This document shows, piece by piece, positions 24,935 to 33,695 of a stretch of DNA of 64,000 nucleotides; the stretch's first letter is position 1; every line of letters starts with the position of its first letter. A program made the translations under genes and the position numbers. Below the pieces are notes generated by a model, which was given only the letters and a program-made list of their open reading frames with translations, made no database searches and was not told where the DNA came from. Source of the DNA: Polyangiaceae bacterium (GTDB lineage: Bacteria > Myxococcota_A > Polyangia > Polyangiales > Polyangiaceae); NCBI GenBank assembly GCA_041389725.1, contig JAWKRG010000008.1, forward strand, positions 310,001 to 374,000. The letters are read 5' to 3'.

Positions 24935-25543
24935 ATGAGAATCAAGAAACTGCAGCGAGGCTTCACGCTCGTGGAGCTCATGATTGTGGTGGCTATCGTC
25001 GGCGTGCTGGCAGCCTTGGCCATCTACGGCGTGCGCAAGTACATCGCGAACTCGAAGACGGCAGAGGCGAAGAACAGCCTCGGTCAGATCTCCAAGGACG
25101 CTACCAGCGCCTTCGCACGTGAAGGCATGAACCCCGCGCTCTTGGCGGCGGGTGCGAGCACTCAGGTCGTCAACCGTCTGTGCCTGACGGGTACTGCCGT
25201 GCCGGCGAACATGGCCGCGGTGCAGGGCAAGAAGTACCAGTCGAGTCCGGCGGAGTGGACGACGGGTCAGCCCACCACCGGGCCGAACAACGCCAACGAA
25301 GGTTTCGCGTGCTTGAAGTTCTCGATGGCCGACCCGCAGTACTACCAATACAACTACGTCAGTAGCGCGACACTCGCTGGCGCCGCGCTGGGCACCACCT
25401 TCACGGCCACCGCCCAGGGCGACCTCAACGGCGACGGCGTGGTGTTCGGCACGTACATCCTGCGAGGTGAAGTGCGGAATACCGGCGGGCAGGTGGAGCT
25501 GTTCGTCTCTCCGAACTTCGAAGAGACCAACCCCCTCGACTGA
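24935..25543 (+). CDS. Type IV pilin, probable major-pilin type
   Basis: 202 residues. Leader MRIKKLQRG and cleavage site G|FTLVELMIVVAIVGVLAALAIYGVRKYI are the closest of the group to PilA, and AGAGGAG eight bases before the ATG is the best ribosome site of the cluster. The alpha-1 extension continues as NSKTAEAKNSLGQISKDATSAF, typical of PilA. Two cysteines (about residues 89 and 129) could close a D-region loop, and QGDLNGDG near the end matches the loop of the other three proteins. A strong terminator follows. I call it major-type from these traits only. Confidence 0.9.
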   Translation: MRIKKLQRGFTLVELMIVVAIVGVLAALAIYGVRKYIANSKTAEAKNSLGQISKDATSAFAREGMNPALLAAGASTQVVNRLCLTGTAVPANMAAVQGKKYQSSPAEWTTGQPTTGPNNANEGFACLKFSMADPQYYQYNYVSSATLAGAALGTTFTATAQGDLNGDGVVFGTYILRGEVRNTGGQVELFVSPNFEETNPLD

Positions 25544-25566
25544 GCCGTTCTGGCCTGATATCGCAG

Positions 25567-25606
25567 AAAGCCCTCGAGCCCTCGGCTCGGGGGCTTTCTT
25601 TTTCTT
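25567..25606 (+). terminator. Rho-independent terminator after the pilin gene
   Basis: Stem AAAGCCC-t-CGAGCC, loop CTC, then GGCTCG-g-GGGCTTT, with a following CTTTTTCTT tract at 25598-25606. It is the clearest intrinsic terminator in the window. It should end the pilin transcript 24 bases after the stop codon. Confidence 0.9.
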
Positions 25607-25643
25607 GCGAAAGCCGACGGCAGGAAAAAGGATAGCTTCTCGC

Positions 25644-26129
25644 ATGCGCGCCCTGGGTCCCGTCGAAGCTGCTGCCACCGTCGCGGTGGTCGGCTCCGTG
25701 CTCGCGACCGCACTGCCCTCGTTCGTGCGTAATCTGCACGCGTCTCGCTTGGTCGAGCCGATCGACGGGTTGAATCGTATCGCGACGCGCGCGACTGCCC
25801 TGGCGGCAGGGCGCCCCGCGAACGCCGCCTACCCGGGGTCCGCGCCGCTGACACCTGCGGAAGTGCCCAAGGGCAAGCGGGTGACGGATCCCCCCGGCAC
25901 CTGGGAACATCCGACCTGGCAAGAGCTGCAGTTCGAGTTCAGCGTGCCGCACTCCTACAGCTTTGCTTTCGAATCCGAGAACGGGGACGCGGAGGCGCGG
26001 TTCGTAGCCAAGGCCCACGGCGATCTCGACGGTGACGGCTTGCGGTCCACCTTTCAGATCTCCGGACGCAGCGCGGGCGGAAGCGAGCCCGGGGTCAGCC
26101 CGATGGAGATCGACCGTGAAGTCGAGTAG
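25644..26129 (+). CDS. Pilin paralogue without canonical prepilin site
   Basis: 161 residues. The N-terminus reads MRALGPVEAAATVAVVGSVL. Aligned on its Glu with the neighbours, it keeps the hydrophobic helix (ATVAVVGSVLATALPSF), but the residue before the presumed position 1 is Ala, not Gly, and FTLVE is replaced by LGPVE. The C-terminal AHGDLDGDGLRSTFQISG is the same Asp-rich loop as in the three prepilins, so it is a true relative. It lies after the terminator and overlaps the next gene by 14 bases. It may be a membrane-retained minor pilin or assembly factor, or a decaying copy. Confidence 0.78.
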   Translation: MRALGPVEAAATVAVVGSVLATALPSFVRNLHASRLVEPIDGLNRIATRATALAAGRPANAAYPGSAPLTPAEVPKGKRVTDPPGTWEHPTWQELQFEFSVPHSYSFAFESENGDAEARFVAKAHGDLDGDGLRSTFQISGRSAGGSEPGVSPMEIDREVE

Positions 26130-27033
26130 GGGTCGCTCGGGAATCGCCTGGGGAGCGCTGCTCTGCGCCGTGGGCGCCGCGGCTGCCATCGGTCTGGTGC
26201 GACCTTCGCTCCTGGAGCACTACGACCGCGTGTCCACCGATGCGGATGTGTACGCGCTACCGAGCCCCGAACAAACTACGGTACTCAGTCTGGGCTACCG
26301 CGCCGCCCTTGCGGACGCGTTGTTCGCCAGCGTGCTCGTGTCCTATGGCCTGCACTTCCAGGAGCGTCGTCGCTTCGAGTTCGTGGGCAACTACTTGGAG
26401 ACCATCAACACCCTCGACCCGACCTTTGGCGCGCCCTATCGCTACGCGGACACGCTGCTGACCTTGCAGCCCGTGCCGCCGCGCTGGGAGGACTTCGTCA
26501 AGGCGAGAGAGATCCTCGAGCGCGGCATGCGGGAACGGCCGAGGGACGGCGAACTCCATACGAATGCGGGGCTGTTTTTTGCGTACCTGGCTCCCTCTCA
26601 AGCGCCGAACGAGGCGGTGAAGAAGGAGTGGCGGCTCACTGGCGCGCGCACGCTGGCGCGGGGCTGTGAGCTGATCGGAGACGACGCGAACCTTCCCTAT
26701 CACTGCGTCGTGGCGGCGGATCTGTTCACGCGCGCGGGGGAACAGGAGGCCACGATTGGCTTCCTGCAACGCTTCCTGGCCATCACCGACGACGAGGGGG
26801 TGCGTCGGATTGCTCTCGGTCAGCTGCGCAAGGTAGTGGGGGAGCGCGAACAGGCGCGCTTCACCCGACGCATCGACGCTTTGAACGAAGCCTGGGGTCG
26901 AGATCTGCCCTTCGTGCGCAAAGACATGCTGCTGATTATCGGCCCGCCCACGTCGCCTTGGCGCTGCACGGGCACCGATGCAAGCGCCGACTGCGCGTCG
27001 AGCTGGCGCGACTGGGGCCGCCACCAGCGCTAG
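26116..27033 (+). CDS. Membrane-anchored TPR-like protein
   Basis: 305 residues from a GTG with GGAG eight bases upstream, inside the end of the pilin-paralogue gene. A membrane segment near the N-terminus (GIAWGALLCAVGAAAAIGLV) is followed by helical repeats (GNYLETINTLDPTFGAPYRYAD, AREILERGMRERPRDGELHTNAGL, QEATIGFLQRFLAITDDEG) like degenerate TPRs. Position at the end of the pilin cluster suggests a role in pilus assembly or regulation, similar to PilF/TPR helpers, but no specific family is recognised. Confidence 0.8.
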   Translation: MKSSRGRSGIAWGALLCAVGAAAAIGLVRPSLLEHYDRVSTDADVYALPSPEQTTVLSLGYRAALADALFASVLVSYGLHFQERRRFEFVGNYLETINTLDPTFGAPYRYADTLLTLQPVPPRWEDFVKAREILERGMRERPRDGELHTNAGLFFAYLAPSQAPNEAVKKEWRLTGARTLARGCELIGDDANLPYHCVVAADLFTRAGEQEATIGFLQRFLAITDDEGVRRIALGQLRKVVGEREQARFTRRIDALNEAWGRDLPFVRKDMLLIIGPPTSPWRCTGTDASADCASSWRDWGRHQR

Positions 27034-27035
27034 CC

Positions 27036-27095
27036 AACGACCCTGGTTGAAACGACCCTGGTTGAAACGACCCTGGTTGAAACGACCCTGGTTGA
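27036..27095. repeat. Four perfect 15-base tandem repeats between convergent genes
   Basis: AACGACCCTGGTTGA occurs four times without a mismatch, filling most of the 68 bases between the stop of the TPR-like gene and the stop of the PEGA kinase gene. Each unit has short complementary ends (AAC/GTT). There is no following T-tract. It could terminate convergent transcripts by forming alternative hairpins, or be a simple slippage-prone repeat. Confidence 0.95.
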
Positions 27096-27101
27096 AGAGC
27101 G

Positions 27102-29870
27102 TCAGGGGAAGCGGACCGCAGCGGTCGCCGCGCCGCCCGCAGGAACGTTGACGGAGCGGACTTTGCGCCCGTGTTCGGCGTGCACGAAGACGACGGTGTG
27201 CGAGCCGGCACTCACTTTGAGTCCCACCTTGGGCGTGGTTCCGAGGGGGCGCCCGTCCAGAATGACGTTGGAGACGGGAATGGAGTTGATGTTGAGGGTG
27301 CCATCGCCCGCCGCAGGTGCGGGGCCGGGCGCGGGCGCAGGTTTCGGTCCCACGGCGACGGGGCCTGGAGCGGGACCGGGCGCTGGAGCCGGGCCGGGTG
27401 CTTGGCCAGCGGCCTGGGGAGCGGGGGCCTTGCCCTTCTCGTACAAGTCGACGACGAAGCTCTCTTCCGCCTTGCCGTCCTCGAACACGATGTCCTTCTT
27501 GAAGTTCTCGTAGCCCGTGCGGGTTGCGATGATGCTCCAGGGCTTGTCCGTGGTGATGTCGATACGAATCGGCAGAGACGGGATAGGACGACGCTCGTTG
27601 CCGCTGACGAGCAACACACGGGCCCCCTGCGCACCGTTGCCTGCCTTGATCACGGCCAGACCCTTGACCACCTTGAGCTTGGGCTCGAGCGTCTCTAGCT
27701 TGTTGTCCTCGATCGAGACGCGCTTCTCCCAGGACTCGTAGCGTTCTCCGACGACCTTGATCACGTGCTCCCCAGGGGTCATGTCCTTCAACTCTTGGGG
27801 AAGGGGGCCGATCTCTTTGTCATCCACGAACAACTTCACCGCGCCCGAAGTTGCGGCGGTCACGCGAATCCCGGTGCCTTCGCTGGCGCGCACCAGCGAC
27901 ATGTTCAGCACAGCATCTTGACCGCTGGCGATCGTGACGGCTTGGTCCGCCGTCGGCTGGTAGCCAGCAGCGGTGACCTTGACCATGTGCGTCCCGCTCG
28001 CAAGTTCCGCGACGCGGCAGGGCGACGTGTCGCAGCGCTGGGCGCCATCGATGAAGACCTGCACCGCGTCCACGGGTTTGTTGCCAGGGCCGGCGACGGT
28101 CACCACGAGGGTACCGCTCTTCGGCAGCATCAGTACGACCAGCGTGGCGATCAAGCCGACCGCGAGCAACGCTGCGATCGCAACCAGAATGGTCTTGCCT
28201 GCGCCACCGCCGGCCGGCTGGGCAACCGGCATGGGCATGGCGGGTGCCGGAGCCTGCATCACCGGGGGCATCGACACCGGGGGAGGCATTGGCGGCGGCG
28301 CCGAAACGGGCGGAACCGGCAGGCTCGGCGGCGCTGCGCCGCCCGACTTGTTCAACAACGCTGCGGCGCCTGCACCGATCTTCGACGATGGCGGCGGCGT
28401 GGGCAATGCGGGACCGGGACCACTTCGCAGCAACGCACCGGCGCTTTCCTCTGCCTTGTCGAAGACTGCGGTCTTCTCGTCTTCGTCGTCCCAATCCATG
28501 TCCACCGGGGCGGCGGCGGAGGGGGGCGGCTTGGGCGGCAGCGAACCCGGCAAGGGAGGTCGCGCAGGAGGCGGCGGACCGCCGCCCGCCCACGGAGGAT
28601 TGGTCGGCGGTGGTAGCGGCGGCCGCGACATCGCGGGATTGGAGGGACGCGCGGGTGGGCGACTGGGCACCGGTGGTCCTGAACGACTGGGCGGTCCAGG
28701 TGGTGCAGATGGAATGTTCGGGCGGCTGGGCGGCGCTAGCGGTCGCCCGGACTTCGACGGTGGCGGCAACGGTGGTGCCGATAGTCCCAACAACGTCTTC
28801 TTCGCGGGAGGCGGCGCACCACGACCCGAGGGAGGCCCGGGCGCCTTCGACGACTTGTTGGCAAGCCCGTCAAAGACATCCAAGTCCGAACCGCCACCAT
28901 TCTTGCTCATCCAGCTGCTCTCCTGGCCCGCCGCCCCTCGTCGGCCCGCTTCGTCGGGAAAAAGCTCGTGCATGAAGTTCATCGTGCGCCGAGCGTCTCC
29001 GCCCACCGGAAGGCTCCGGAGAACGGATTCCAAGTCCACTTCAAATTCTCGAGTCGTAGCGTACCTCTGCTTCGGGGCTTTGGCGAGCGCCTTGAGGACC
29101 ACGTGGTCGAGCGCTGGGGGCAAGCCCGGTGCGAGTTGAGAGGGCGGAGGAACCTGGCACTGCCGGATCAAGTCCATCACCGCCAGTTCGTTGTGCGCGT
29201 CGAAAAGCCGGCGCCCCGTCAACGCTTCCCAAAGGCAAATTCCCAGGGCAAAGACGTCGGCCGTGCGGTCCACGACCTCGCCGAGTACTTGCTCGGGCGA
29301 CATGTAGCCGATCTTCCCCTTGATCATACCCGCCTGGGTGCTGGTGATTTTCCCGGCTGCCTTGGCGATGCCGAAGTCGATCAGTTTGACCTCCCCCTGG
29401 TAGGAGATCAGGATGTTCGCCGGACTGACGTCTCGGTGCACGATACCCAGTGGGCGGCCGCTGGCATCCCGGCGGTCGTGCGCGTAGGCGAGCCCCCGTG
29501 CCACGCAGAGCGCCACGTACACACTCACCTCGATGGGCAGGCGCGACCCGCGCGCCGCCGACCGATCCATGAGTGAGCGCAACGGTCGACCATCCACGAA
29601 CTCCATCGCGATGTAGTGGGTGCCCGAGAGCTGGCCGGCATCGACGATGCCCGCGATGTTGGGATGAGACAGCGCGCTTGCGATCTTCGTTTCGTCGCGA
29701 AACAGAGCGATGAAGTCGTCGTCCTCCGCAACGTTGGGCAGAATGCGCTTCAGTGCGACCACCTGACCAGTGTCACGCTTCAAGGCGCGGAAGACTTCGG
29801 CCATGCCGCCGACGCTGATTCGCTCGTGCAGCTCGAAGGGGCCATAGCTTTTCGTGATGCTCACGGGCAC
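27102..29870 (-). CDS. PEGA-domain Ser/Thr protein kinase
   Basis: 922 residues from a GTG. Kinase domain at about 10-280: glycine-rich loop ISVGGMAEVFRA, invariant Lys in VALKRIL, IVHRDVSPANIL, LIDFGIAKAAG, MSPEQVLGE. Then a Pro/Gly-rich linker to about residue 540 and one membrane helix (TILVAIAALLAVGLIATLVVLML). The outside part has PEGA-type repeats (VFIDGAQRCDTSPCRVAELASGTH, and DGRPLGTTPKVGLKVSAGSH near the end), which may bind envelope components. Typical of myxobacterial transmembrane kinases. Single gene, transcribed away from the large exported protein gene 46 bases upstream end to start. Confidence 0.93.
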   Translation of the reverse strand: MPVSITKSYGPFELHERISVGGMAEVFRALKRDTGQVVALKRILPNVAEDDDFIALFRDETKIASALSHPNIAGIVDAGQLSGTHYIAMEFVDGRPLRSLMDRSAARGSRLPIEVSVYVALCVARGLAYAHDRRDASGRPLGIVHRDVSPANILISYQGEVKLIDFGIAKAAGKITSTQAGMIKGKIGYMSPEQVLGEVVDRTADVFALGICLWEALTGRRLFDAHNELAVMDLIRQCQVPPPSQLAPGLPPALDHVVLKALAKAPKQRYATTREFEVDLESVLRSLPVGGDARRTMNFMHELFPDEAGRRGAAGQESSWMSKNGGGSDLDVFDGLANKSSKAPGPPSGRGAPPPAKKTLLGLSAPPLPPPSKSGRPLAPPSRPNIPSAPPGPPSRSGPPVPSRPPARPSNPAMSRPPLPPPTNPPWAGGGPPPPARPPLPGSLPPKPPPSAAAPVDMDWDDEDEKTAVFDKAEESAGALLRSGPGPALPTPPPSSKIGAGAAALLNKSGGAAPPSLPVPPVSAPPPMPPPVSMPPVMQAPAPAMPMPVAQPAGGGAGKTILVAIAALLAVGLIATLVVLMLPKSGTLVVTVAGPGNKPVDAVQVFIDGAQRCDTSPCRVAELASGTHMVKVTAAGYQPTADQAVTIASGQDAVLNMSLVRASEGTGIRVTAATSGAVKLFVDDKEIGPLPQELKDMTPGEHVIKVVGERYESWEKRVSIEDNKLETLEPKLKVVKGLAVIKAGNGAQGARVLLVSGNERRPIPSLPIRIDITTDKPWSIIATRTGYENFKKDIVFEDGKAEESFVVDLYEKGKAPAPQAAGQAPGPAPAPGPAPGPVAVGPKPAPAPGPAPAAGDGTLNINSIPVSNVILDGRPLGTTPKVGLKVSAGSHTVVFVHAEHGRKVRSVNVPAGGAATAAVRFP

Positions 29871-29916
29871 CGGGACTATGGCATGAAACCGTCGGAGTTT
29901 GGCGGAGATAGCACGC

Positions 29917-32556
29917 TCAGGGCGTCTCGGGGCTCGGTGCGGCCGCTGGCGTGGCGCCCGGGCTACCGGCGGCGCCTTCCGCGGGCTTGGGCTTGCGGAA
30001 GTAGCGGACGCGCTTGGCTTGCAGCGGGTACCACACGGACGGTGGGACGATGGGCGTGCTGTCGAACAGCCGCCTCCCTCCCGGGGCGGCTCGCCGTGTC
30101 AACAGGCGCGTGTCCGACCGCGCCGCCACGGGATGTCCGGCCAGGTCACGTTCGCCGCCCAGCGCCAATTCCAGCGGTGCAGACAGAAACAGACGACGCG
30201 ACGCCTGGGTTTGGTCGAGGACGCGCGCCAATAGCTCGGTGTCGCGAGGCTGCGCTCGAGCGACCGACACGACCGCGTAGTAGAGCATTCCCCCCGGACC
30301 GATGCCGAGGGCGGCGACGCTTCCAGCTTCGGGCTTGTCGCTTCCGGCTGCGAGCACGGGTTCGTTCCCGGGCGCGCCGTCCGCGGCAATCTCGAACCCG
30401 GCCGCGCCCAGACGCAGTGTGTGGCTGCCTTTGGCGGCGGGACCGACGCTGAGCACGACCTTGCCTTTGCCACCGAGTTCGATGGTCTTGGGGTCCACGG
30501 CCAAGACGCGCACCTTGGTTTCGGGTCGGGTGCCGTCGGGCAGAACCGTCGCCGTGGCGATCGCGAAGGGGAAGCCGTGCTGCGGCAGCCCCTTGACCGT
30601 CCACTTGCCATCTGCGGTCGTCGCACCCTCGAAATGCAGCGGCTGCGGCGGTAGCAGGTGGCGCAGGGTCAGATAGAAGAAGTCCCGAGACTCCCGGTTG
30701 ATGTAGCGCGGGAAGTTCATCAGCCCCATGTAGCGAAGCATGCGCCGTCCCAAGAACTGGTAGCCCGGCAGATCGCGCACGTCCCCTTGGGTCTCCCACT
30801 GCGGGTCCAGCTTGTGGCCGACCTCGGGCAGGCTTCCCGTCTTCGCCACGCGATAGAACTCGAGGCCGGTGTGGCCGGGGTTCATGTCGAGGTGAATGCC
30901 ATAGCTACAGCGCGCGGCTTGCATGGCCAACGCGAGGTGGTCCGCGTCGATGCTCGAGCCGTAGAAGTAAGCAGCGAATCCTTCTTTGGTCAGGCACACG
31001 CCACTGCGGACGGTGCGTGCTTCATCGGTCCAGCCCGGCGGAACGCCACCCCACCACGCGCGCTTGTAGGGATTGATCTGTCCGTCCATCACCAAGGGCG
31101 TCATGTTCTGCCGGAATGACACGACCGTATCCGGCACGGTCTCATCGTTCGGCCAGGTGCCGAAGGCGCTGCTGCCGTCACTGAGTTCGGCGACGGTTGC
31201 CCCGTAGGGCTTCGGCGGCAGGTACACGATACCGTCCGCCATCATGCCGAACTCGCCGTGCGTGGCTTGGAAGCCTCCGTTGAATCCAGCCAGGAGCCGA
31301 GAAATCACGGCGGGATCGCGCGGCACCAATCCCGTGCCGGTCTCGCCCGTCGCGCTCTTGGGCTCCACCGTCCCGCTCACGGTGTGGAGCGCCACCTGAC
31401 GCGGATCCCAGAGCGTCACGAAGATCTGGCTGTAGGCGCGCTTCTGGTCGGTACGAATGAACGAGGTGACGAAGGGTGCCGGGGCGTCTGGGTTGGTGAG
31501 AACGAAGGGATCCTTGTCGAGCGCTCGCCATTTGCCTTCACCATCGAGCGCTGGCGAGAGCATTGGGGCCATCGGTGGCGGCGGAAAGCCGGTTTCCGGA
31601 TCGGTGTATTCCGACACCGGCGCGTTGATCAGATCGCCGAGTTCCTTCTTGACGCGTTCGGAGCCGTCGTCTCCCGTCACCGAGCCCACCACGCGCTCTA
31701 CCCAGTCGAGCCCGGCAAAGGCCACGGCCTTGACGGCCTGCATTCGGTCGCTGCCGAACCAGGGCAGCGCGCGCACGCGATCGACGGCCCAGGTAACCAG
31801 ATTGCCGGGACGGGCCACGAAGCGCTCCTGCTCGCTTACGAAGCGCTCGCCTTCGAGCACGCGGTCGGCGATCTTGATCTTGCGGCCGTCGGCGTCGATC
31901 AAGAGCGCTCGAGCGCCGAAGGACAGCCGCACCTTCTCGGCCGCGGGATCCAACTTGAAGGCGCGCCGGCCAATGCCGCGGCGTTGCCCCGTCTGCTGCA
32001 GGTTGGTCAGCCCGTGTTGAATGCGCTGCAGGCGTGACAGGTCGGTCAGATCCGACGCAGGCTCTCCACTCAAATCCAAAAGCTGCACGCTGTAGGTGCG
32101 CCCGCCTCCGGAGATCACCCATGCTGCCTGTTCGCCCTGGACCGTCAGATCGCGCTCGTCCACGGCCGAGGTGTCGCTCACGTTGAACAAGCCATCGAGC
32201 TGGAGTACGCGGCCTTCCGGCGAAAGGCGAACAGTCGCCAGATACACGTCGGCGGGTTCGCTGCTCGCGTGGGCGCGGAGGATGGCCCGTGACGTTCGCA
32301 AGCGGCTGCCCAAGGTCGACGCGGTGGCGTCGATCCAATGTACGTCGGAGGCGGCTGCCACAAGCCCACGCTGGCCGAGGGCAGTCACCAAGGCGTTGGC
32401 GGGGTCGGCCTCGAAGGGCAGCGTGCGCGCTTCGGCCGGGGGTCGGCATGCCAGCCATGCTGCGGCAAACACGAAGGGAAGGGGTTGCGCGAAGCGAAGT
32501 CGACCCCCGAGGGCCCCGGCGAGGGCGGCAGCTTGGCGCGGCAAGAGCGACTTCAT
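29917..32556 (-). CDS. Large exported protein with phosphodiester glycosidase-like (NAGPA) domain
   Basis: 879 residues. The ATG at 32554-32556 precedes an export signal (LPFVFAAAWLACRPPAEA). The first 420 residues are not recognised. Residues about 430-640 match the NAGPA/DUF2233 type: LLAGFNGGFQATHGEFGMMADG, GTWPNDETVPDTVVSFRQNM, and GIHLDMNPGHTG. This fold hydrolyses phosphodiester links to sugars in known members. The C-terminal 220 residues are beta-rich (GKGKVVLSVGPAAKGSH) with a Pro/Ala tail. Probably periplasmic or secreted. It is divergent from the small lipoprotein gene at 32779; an in-frame extension to 32991 is rejected because it would run through that region without a signal. 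Confidence 0.78.
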   Translation of the reverse strand: MKSLLPRQAAALAGALGGRLRFAQPLPFVFAAAWLACRPPAEARTLPFEADPANALVTALGQRGLVAAASDVHWIDATASTLGSRLRTSRAILRAHASSEPADVYLATVRLSPEGRVLQLDGLFNVSDTSAVDERDLTVQGEQAAWVISGGGRTYSVQLLDLSGEPASDLTDLSRLQRIQHGLTNLQQTGQRRGIGRRAFKLDPAAEKVRLSFGARALLIDADGRKIKIADRVLEGERFVSEQERFVARPGNLVTWAVDRVRALPWFGSDRMQAVKAVAFAGLDWVERVVGSVTGDDGSERVKKELGDLINAPVSEYTDPETGFPPPPMAPMLSPALDGEGKWRALDKDPFVLTNPDAPAPFVTSFIRTDQKRAYSQIFVTLWDPRQVALHTVSGTVEPKSATGETGTGLVPRDPAVISRLLAGFNGGFQATHGEFGMMADGIVYLPPKPYGATVAELSDGSSAFGTWPNDETVPDTVVSFRQNMTPLVMDGQINPYKRAWWGGVPPGWTDEARTVRSGVCLTKEGFAAYFYGSSIDADHLALAMQAARCSYGIHLDMNPGHTGLEFYRVAKTGSLPEVGHKLDPQWETQGDVRDLPGYQFLGRRMLRYMGLMNFPRYINRESRDFFYLTLRHLLPPQPLHFEGATTADGKWTVKGLPQHGFPFAIATATVLPDGTRPETKVRVLAVDPKTIELGGKGKVVLSVGPAAKGSHTLRLGAAGFEIAADGAPGNEPVLAAGSDKPEAGSVAALGIGPGGMLYYAVVSVARAQPRDTELLARVLDQTQASRRLFLSAPLELALGGERDLAGHPVAARSDTRLLTRRAAPGGRRLFDSTPIVPPSVWYPLQAKRVRYFRKPKPAEGAAGSPGATPAAAPSPETP

Positions 32557-32778
32557 CGTCCGGATCAAACGCGACCCCGCGGTTACCATCTTCCCGGCGC
32601 GATGTCGCTGGCGCTCCGCCCGGCCCCGCCGTTGCCGCCGGTTGGGGCGTCCCCCGGCGCAGCGGCTGGGATGGCAATGATGTTGCGCGCCTTTGCCAAC
32701 TTGGTTGGCGGCGTTGGCCTGGATTTCGCCAAACCCCTGGGAAAACCAGCGGGAACGAAGCGTGCTAGCGTGTGGGCG

Positions 32779-33111
32779 ATGTCCACCAAACGCGCCCGCC
32801 GAGCTTTGCTTCTTGGCGGAGTTGCGCTCGTGCTGGCTGGCTGCCTGTCGCCGACGCTGCCCTTGCCCCCACCCTCCAAACCCGTGGTGGACGGGCCCGA
32901 CTCGCAGGGGAACGTCACCCTCAGCGGCAACGTGCCAGCCACCGCGACGGCGTACGCGCTGAACAACCGCACCGGAGAGGGCGTGTTTCATGTGACAGGC
33001 GAGGATGGCGCCTACGTGCTGGTCCTCCCGGCGCAGCGCGGCGACGAGCTGTCGCTCTGGTACTCGCTCGGTACCGACGACAGTCCGAGCATCGTGTTTC
33101 GCGTGCCCTAG
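32779..33111 (+). CDS. Small lipoprotein
   Basis: 110 residues. Signal peptide MSTKRARRALLLGGVALVLAGC has a clear lipobox. The mature part is a single small beta domain (GNVTLSGNVPATATAYALNN, GEDGAYVLVLPAQRGDELSLWYS) like a carboxypeptidase-regulatory or transthyretin-type fold. Unrecognised function. It is divergent from the large exported protein, with a 222-base shared upstream region in which I see no clear promoter. Confidence 0.8.
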   Translation: MSTKRARRALLLGGVALVLAGCLSPTLPLPPPSKPVVDGPDSQGNVTLSGNVPATATAYALNNRTGEGVFHVTGEDGAYVLVLPAQRGDELSLWYSLGTDDSPSIVFRVP

Positions 33112-33144
33112 CGCGACGCGGCACGACCCATGCCGTGGTCGCGC
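33111..33144 (+). terminator. Strong hairpin at end of lipoprotein gene
   Basis: Outer arms GCGCGAC/GTCGCGC and inner arms CGGCA/TGCCG form a nested stem beginning at the last base of the stop codon. No T-tract follows, so intrinsic termination is possible but not certain. Confidence 0.45.
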
Positions 33145-33237
33145 CTCGGTCGTGGTGGCGCGATACCGTGTTCGAGCGTCGGTGCCGCGACGCGCGTTGC
33201 TGTCACTGTCAGGGTTGCGTGCGGGCTGAGCCGCGCG

Positions 33238-33597
33238 CTACCAAGTGCAGCCGTAGCTAGCCATGGCTTGCTTGGTGGTTTCCAACGCTTGCTGACACCC
33301 CTGGGCCAACCCGACCTTGGCCGCCGGGTTCTGCGCCGAAGTTCGATAGGTCGTGCGCATCCGATCGATCGACTGTTTGATGCCTGGCTTGGCAACCTCG
33401 GGCACCTTTTCGTCGACGCACTTCTCGTACTTGCTGAGGTAGGTGTCGCACTCGGGGACCCCAGTCGAGTTTTCCCCAGCCGGCGCGGCTGCCGCGCTTT
33501 CCTCGCTGCTTCCACCGCTCAGCTTCTTGCAGCCGAGCGCCGCGACGATCACCAACGCGGCCGCTACCAGTACTTCTTTTCGAGTCGCAGAACCCAT
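33238..33597 (-). CDS. Small Cys-containing lipoprotein
   Basis: 119 residues. The ATG at 33595-33597 has GGAGG six bases upstream. Signal and lipobox: EVLVAAALVIVAALGC, then a Ser/Ala linker. The mature helical domain has four cysteines (CDTYLSKYEKC, GCQQALETTKQAMASYGC), a pattern seen in many small myxobacterial lipoproteins of unknown function. It converges with the lipoprotein gene at 32779. Confidence 0.83.
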   Translation of the reverse strand: MGSATRKEVLVAAALVIVAALGCKKLSGGSSEESAAAAPAGENSTGVPECDTYLSKYEKCVDEKVPEVAKPGIKQSIDRMRTTYRTSAQNPAAKVGLAQGCQQALETTKQAMASYGCTW

Positions 33598-33695
33598 CGA
33601 CACCTCCGCGCGCAGTCATATCACTGCGTGCGATTCGAAGTCGACTCGCGGCACGGGGCATGCCCTGATCGCCCAGCCTCGAGCCTCGATTTCGC

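Noticed and set aside
24164..25543. 459-residue reading through prepilin 2 into the pilin gene
   Set aside because: Frame before 24935 is out of phase with the real prepilin and has no signal; the pilin has its own AGAGGAG and leader.
27036..27095. CRISPR array
   Set aside because: Repeats are contiguous with no spacers and no cas genes are in the window.
26936..27211. Minus-strand frame with QPGSF repeats
   Set aside because: The repeat comes from the four 15-base tandem repeats; the rest overlaps two real genes.
27973..29139. Gly-rich plus-strand frame opposite the PEGA kinase
   Set aside because: Its Gly/Ala richness is only the complement of the kinase's Pro-rich linker.
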